Source: Candidatus Pelagibacter sp. IMCC9063
GTDB lineage: Bacteria > Pseudomonadota > Alphaproteobacteria > Pelagibacterales > Pelagibacteraceae
Assembly: GCF_000195085.1 (NCBI RefSeq)
Contig: NC_015380.1
Span: 1,040,001 to 1,104,000 of the forward strand
Direction of reading: 5' to 3'
DNA: 64,000 bases
Numbering within the stretch: the stretch's first letter is position 1; every line of letters begins with the position of its first letter. Of this stretch, positions 60,921 through 64,000 are shown one piece after another. Made by a program: the position numbers and the translations under genes. Below the pieces are notes generated by a model. That model saw nothing but the letters and a program-made list of their open reading frames with translations. It was not told the DNA's origin and made no database searches.

Positions 60921-62372
60921 CTATTTTTTACTAGTTTTTTTAGGAGTGGCTTTTTTTACATTTTTACTGGGTGCTACTTTTTCCTTAGTTTTACTAGCGG
61001 AAGTCTTTTTTTTCTCACTATCTTCACCAATATTATTAAATAGCTTCAATAGCTCTTCTTTGGACATAACCTTTGTCACTATTTTACCTTTGCTTTTAAT
61101 GAGCTCAACAACCTTGTCTTCAAAGACAGGTCCTTTTAGCTTGGTTAATTCAGCAGGATTTTTTTGGTAAAAGTCTCTAATGTTTTTTTCTTGTCCTGGA
61201 TAATTTCTTAGTTGCTTTTCTAATTCCATTTTTAATTCTTCTGGAGTAACTTTGATATTATTTTCCTCACCGGTTTTATTTAACAATAAAGCAAGTTTGA
61301 CTCTTCTTTTTGCAATCTTTAGAGCAGTTTGTTTATCGCTATCGGATAATTTAATTTTATCATGATCGTGCTCATGCTTAAATTTTTCTCCTTTAGCTTT
61401 TAATTCATTCATTTTTTCATGAACTAAAGAATGTTCCACATTTTGCACTTCATCGTCCAGTAATCCCTTGGGTAAATCAAAAGTAAATTTCTTATCCAAG
61501 TCGTCTAAAATTTCTTTTTTCAAAAGCTGATCTGTTACACTCTCGTATTCCTTGGAAATTTGATTACCAATCATGCTTTCTAAATCCTTGAGATCTTTGG
61601 CGCCGAAATTTTTAGCAAAAGCATCATCAATTTTCTGATCTTCTGGTTTTTTTACTTCTACAATTTTACATTTAAACTCCGCTGGTTTGCCTGCCAATTC
61701 TTTATTGGGATAGTTTTCTGGCAACTTAACTTTTGCAACTTTTTCATCTCCTTGCTTTGAACCAATCATCTGTTTATCAAAACCTGGAATAAAAAGATCT
61801 TTGCCCAAAACAATCTGAAGTTTTTCACCTTTATTGCCCTCAAATGGCTTTCCCTCAACTGTAGCTTCAAAGTTAAAGACTACCATATCGTCATTTGCTG
61901 CCTTGTCTTTTTTATCAACGTATTTCTTATTGCTTTCTGCAATACCTTTTAATCTTTGCTCAATTTCTTTCTTATCTGATTTTACCTCATATTTATTTAA
62001 CGTAATTTTTTCAAAATCTATTTTCTTTATTTCTGGTACCTGTTCTACGGTAACAGTGAATTCTAAGTTTTTATCCTCGCCCGATGTTTGGACATCAATT
62101 TTAGGCTGACTGGCTGGTGTAATGTTTTGTTCTTTGAGTGCTTGAAATGTAGATTCTTGAAGTAACTTTTCTGCCACTTCTCCATAAACTGAAGAGCCAA
62201 ATTGTTTTTTTAATAACTCCATGGGAGCTTTACCTGGTCGAAACCCTTTTAAATTAATTGTGTTTTTTAATTCAGATAGTCTCACTTCTATTTTGGCATC
62301 TATTTCTTTTTTCTCAACTACGATCTTTAAAGTTGATTGAAGTTTTTTGGACGATGTTACAGTAACTTTCAT
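60921..62372 (-). CDS. tig: Trigger factor
   Basis: A ribosome-bound chaperone and prolyl isomerase. The ribosome-binding loop GFRPGKAPMELLKKQFG lies near 42-58, the FKBP-type domain (about 160-245, DMVVFNFEATVEGKPF) in the middle, then the helical C-terminal arms. At 483 residues it exceeds the usual 430-450: the extra is a Lys/Ser-rich tail (about the last 35 residues). An unusual His/Asp-rich patch HEHDHDK lies near 331-337. Placement before clpP is standard. Confidence 0.95.
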   Translation of the reverse strand: MKVTVTSSKKLQSTLKIVVEKKEIDAKIEVRLSELKNTINLKGFRPGKAPMELLKKQFGSSVYGEVAEKLLQESTFQALKEQNITPASQPKIDVQTSGEDKNLEFTVTVEQVPEIKKIDFEKITLNKYEVKSDKKEIEQRLKGIAESNKKYVDKKDKAANDDMVVFNFEATVEGKPFEGNKGEKLQIVLGKDLFIPGFDKQMIGSKQGDEKVAKVKLPENYPNKELAGKPAEFKCKIVEVKKPEDQKIDDAFAKNFGAKDLKDLESMIGNQISKEYESVTDQLLKKEILDDLDKKFTFDLPKGLLDDEVQNVEHSLVHEKMNELKAKGEKFKHEHDHDKIKLSDSDKQTALKIAKRRVKLALLLNKTGEENNIKVTPEELKMELEKQLRNYPGQEKNIRDFYQKNPAELTKLKGPVFEDKVVELIKSKGKIVTKVMSKEELLKLFNNIGEDSEKKKTSASKTKEKVAPSKNVKKATPKKTSKK

Positions 62373-62383
62373 AATTCCTCATT

Positions 62384-62467
62384 TGGTGCGGAAGAAAGGA
62401 CTTGAACCTTCACGAGTTGCCTCACTGGTTTCTAAGACCAGCGCGTCTACCATTCCGCCACTTCCGC
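62384..62467 (-). tRNA. tRNA-Leu (TAG)
   Basis: An 84-base class II tRNA with encoded CCA. Acceptor GCGGAAG pairs with CTTCCGC, the anticodon loop is TCTTAGA (anticodon TAG), there is a long variable arm, and the T-arm is GGTTCAAGTCC. It ends 11 bases before the trigger factor ATG, so the tRNA must be processed from the tig transcript, or tig depends on read-through from it. Confidence 0.95.
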
Positions 62468-62483
62468 GATTAATTTCTGGCTA

Positions 62484-62511
62484 TTTATAGTGCTTTTTAA
62501 ATATTAATCAA
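62484..62511 (-). promoter_or_regulatory. Promoter of tRNA-Leu (and probably tig)
   Basis: Minus strand TTGATT (62511-62506), 16 bases, TATAAA (62489-62484), 17 bases before the tRNA 5' end. Nearly the same as the tuf and tRNA-Val promoter candidates. No other gap lies before tig, so the chaperone and the tRNA likely share it. Confidence 0.6.
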
Positions 62512-62548
62512 TTGAAGATAAATTTGAATTTAATACCTTTTTTTAAAA

Positions 62549-62644
62549 TCAGGAAAAAACAAATGCAACCAATAATACTGAAATAACGAATAAAATTACA
62601 AATTTTATTGGGTGTCTAACAATTAGTCTAATAAACTTTTTCAT
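62549..62644 (-). CDS. Small predicted membrane protein (31 residues)
   Basis: An ATG at 62644 opens 31 codons: a basic start (MKKFIRLIVRHPIKF) and a hydrophobic segment (VILFVISVLLVAFVFS) that could cross the membrane once with the N-terminus inside. It begins 16 bases after the stop of the 3-hydroxybutyrate dehydrogenase gene on the same strand. I do not recognise a family. Short hydrophobic frames arise easily in AT-rich DNA, so it may be spurious, but the positive-inside layout and tight spacing argue for a real gene. Confidence 0.4.
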   Translation of the reverse strand: MKKFIRLIVRHPIKFVILFVISVLLVAFVFS

Positions 62645-62660
62645 TTTATATGCTTTTTCT

Positions 62661-63427
62661 TCATTGTGCTGTCCATGCCCCGTCTAGCGAAATATTTGAT
62701 CCAGTAACTTGATCAGCTTCCTGAGAACATAAAAAAAATATCATTGATGCTATATCCTCTTTTCTAACGAATTTTAATGAAGGTTGCTTATCTCTTAACA
62801 TTTCTACCCTAGCATCAAGAAATGGAATATTTTTGTTTTTTGCAACTGCTTTAATTTGATCTTGGATTAGTTCCGTAAGGACAAAGCCTGGACATAAAGA
62901 GTTACATGTAATTGGATCTTTTGCAGTTTCTAGAGCTGTTACTTTTGTTAATCCAACCAACCCATGCTTAGAAGCTGTGTAAGCAGATTTATTTACCGAG
63001 CCAATTAAGCCGTGGGTAGAAGCTATGTTAACAATTCTGCCCCATTTATTTTTTCTCATAACGGGCAATAGCTCCTTTGTGAATAGAAAAGGAGTTGTAA
63101 GATTAATATCTATCATCTTTCTCCAAACCTTTTCTGGATACTTTTCAATAGGCATCACAAATTGAATTCCCGCACAATTAATCAGCACATCAATTTTTTT
63201 AAATTTTTTAAGAGAACTAGCTATTACTTTTTTAACGTTTTTAGAGCTTGTGAGCTCTGTATTGATAGTTAAAGATCTTTTTGAACTAAATTTTTTTTAA
63301 ATATTTTTGTATTATTGGCCTTAGCTATTCCAGCGGCAATAACGTTGAATCCCTTTTTGTAAAAAAGCTCAATGATAGAAAGCCCTATAACTCCTGTGCC
63401 GCCAGTAACCAGTATCGTTTTTTTCAT
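62661..63427 (-). CDS. bdhA: 3-hydroxybutyrate dehydrogenase, SDR family (frameshifted)
   Basis: A short-chain dehydrogenase that interconverts 3-hydroxybutyrate and acetoacetate. The intact part has NCAGIQF, IVNIAST (catalytic Ser region), YTASKHGLVGLTK (Tyr-x-x-x-Lys) and the family-typical end SLDGAWTAQ. The ATG at 63427 opens a second frame reading MKKTILVTGGTGVIGLSI, the Rossmann dinucleotide motif. This runs into a stop after an A8 tract (63291-63298); one more A would fuse the parts into 255 residues, the usual size. It is either a sequencing or assembly indel or a recent pseudogene. It is divergent from glnA. Confidence 0.8.
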
Positions 63428-63540
63428 TATGATTTGTTTATATGCTTTTATGCAGATATTTGCATTTCTTAAGTATATTCAATCAAAAGTTGCTTGCTGG
63501 CATGAACCTTAATTATCAACATTATGCATATCAGGCATGG

Positions 63541-63546
63541 TATAAA
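63541..63546 (+). promoter_or_regulatory. Candidate -10 element of glnA
   Basis: TATAAA lies 73 bases before the glnA ATG without a good -35 at the usual spacing, as in activator-dependent promoters. Two copies of GGCATG (63499-63504 and 63534-63539) precede it on the same face spacing, a possible activator site. No GG-N10-GC sigma-54 element was found. Confidence 0.3.
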
Positions 63547-63618
63547 AGCATTCAAAAATATTCTTAAATAGTATTAATTGTTCATTTGTAACTTAAGAAA
63601 TAACAGGAGCTAATAAAA

Positions 63619-64000
63619 ATGACTGCAGAGAATATTTTAAAAACAATTAAAGATAAAGAGATTGAATTTGTAGACTTGAGGTTTACGGACCCTAGAGGGA
63701 AACTTCAACACTTAACTCAAGATGTCAGCACCGTTGATGCTGAATTTTTAAACGATGGAACTTTTTTTGATGGCTCATCTATTGCTGGATGGAAAGCTAT
63801 TAACGATTCTGACATGATTTTAAAACCAGATTTAACAAGATCTTTTGTTGATCCGTTTACTTCTCATAATACCTTAGTTATTTTTTGCGATATTATGGAT
63901 CCTATTAAAAAAGATTACTATGAAAGAGATCCAAGATCGATTGCAAAAAAAGCAGAAGCTTATTTAAAAACGACAGGTATTGGTGATACTATTTATTTTG
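63619..64000 (+). CDS. glnA: Glutamine synthetase type I (3' end outside window)
   Basis: My translation from ATG 63619 runs open to the window end (127 codons). GlnA makes glutamine from glutamate, ammonia and ATP, the main ammonia-assimilation entry. The N-terminal beta-grasp reads EIEFVDLRFTDPRGKLQHLT near residues 14-33, then FDGSSIAGWKAINDSDM near 51-67, and DPIKKDYYERDPR near 94-106. These are type I (bacterial dodecamer) signatures. AGGAG lies 8 bases before the ATG. Adenylylation and active-site loops are beyond the window. Confidence 0.96.
   Translation, partial: MTAENILKTIKDKEIEFVDLRFTDPRGKLQHLTQDVSTVDAEFLNDGTFFDGSSIAGWKAINDSDMILKPDLTRSFVDPFTSHNTLVIFCDIMDPIKKDYYERDPRSIAKKAEAYLKTTGIGDTIYF

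Noticed and set aside
63428-63618. Glutamine riboswitch or sigma-54 promoter before glnA
   Set aside because: I could not find the conserved glnA RNA core or a GG-N10-GC element; only a -10-like TATAAA and GGCATG repeats are visible.

Overview
The window is a 64 kb stretch of a very AT-rich, tightly packed bacterial chromosome. Gene order and families point to a marine-type alphaproteobacterium with a small streamlined genome, of the SAR11 / HIMB59 kind. The clues are slt next to dapA-smpB, gatCAB, pyrB with a metal-site-less pyrC partner followed by plsY and topA, clpS-clpA, a DUF3576 lipoprotein, tig-clpP-clpX-lon, and one tuf gene beside secE-nusG. Many genes abut or overlap by a few bases, and no gap exceeds about 220 bases. 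The lineage is inferred from gene content and composition only; no phylogeny was computed.

Layout. (1) 1-9.1 kb: smpB (cut by the window edge), dapA, the divergent lytic transglycosylase slt, then a leftward run of DUF2805, peroxiredoxin, trhO, O-methyltransferase, gatB, gatA, gatC. (2) 9.2-15.7 kb rightward: ruvX, pyrB, pyrC-like, plsY, topA, a RidA-family gene. (3) 15.7-24.1 kb mixed: clpA-clpS-ugd-galU leftward, panC, mgtE, lipB, an RluC-type pseudouridine synthase. (4) 24.1-53.7 kb: one unbroken leftward array of about 29 kb. In transcription order it reads tRNA-Tyr, tRNA-Gly, tuf, tRNA-Trp, secE, nusG, rplKAJL, rpoBC, rpsLG, fusA, S10 cluster, spc cluster, adk, alpha cluster, rplQ, then fluC and the pseudouridine synthase. 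It joins nearly all the transcription and translation operons that are separate in E. coli. (5) 53.7-56.2 kb: an rlmB-type methyltransferase, an outer-membrane porin and a DUF3576 lipoprotein. (6) 56.2-62.5 kb leftward: tRNA-Leu, tig, clpP, clpX, lon, tRNA-Val, tRNA-Asp, a protein quality-control block framed by tRNAs. (7) 62.5-64 kb: a small membrane ORF, a 3-hydroxybutyrate dehydrogenase gene and the start of glnA.

The window is almost wholly housekeeping, and I see no mobile element, CRISPR array, phage or defence system. The points worth a second look are two genes, one of them the essential rpoB, each broken by a single missing A in a long A-tract; loss of rpmD (L30) and dprA from otherwise conserved neighbourhoods; a PyrC homologue without its metal-binding histidines; lysine-rich tails on several nucleic-acid-binding proteins; a repeated TTG---N16-TATAAR promoter form at tRNA genes; a bidirectional terminator with a UUCG tetraloop; and a 31-residue membrane ORF.
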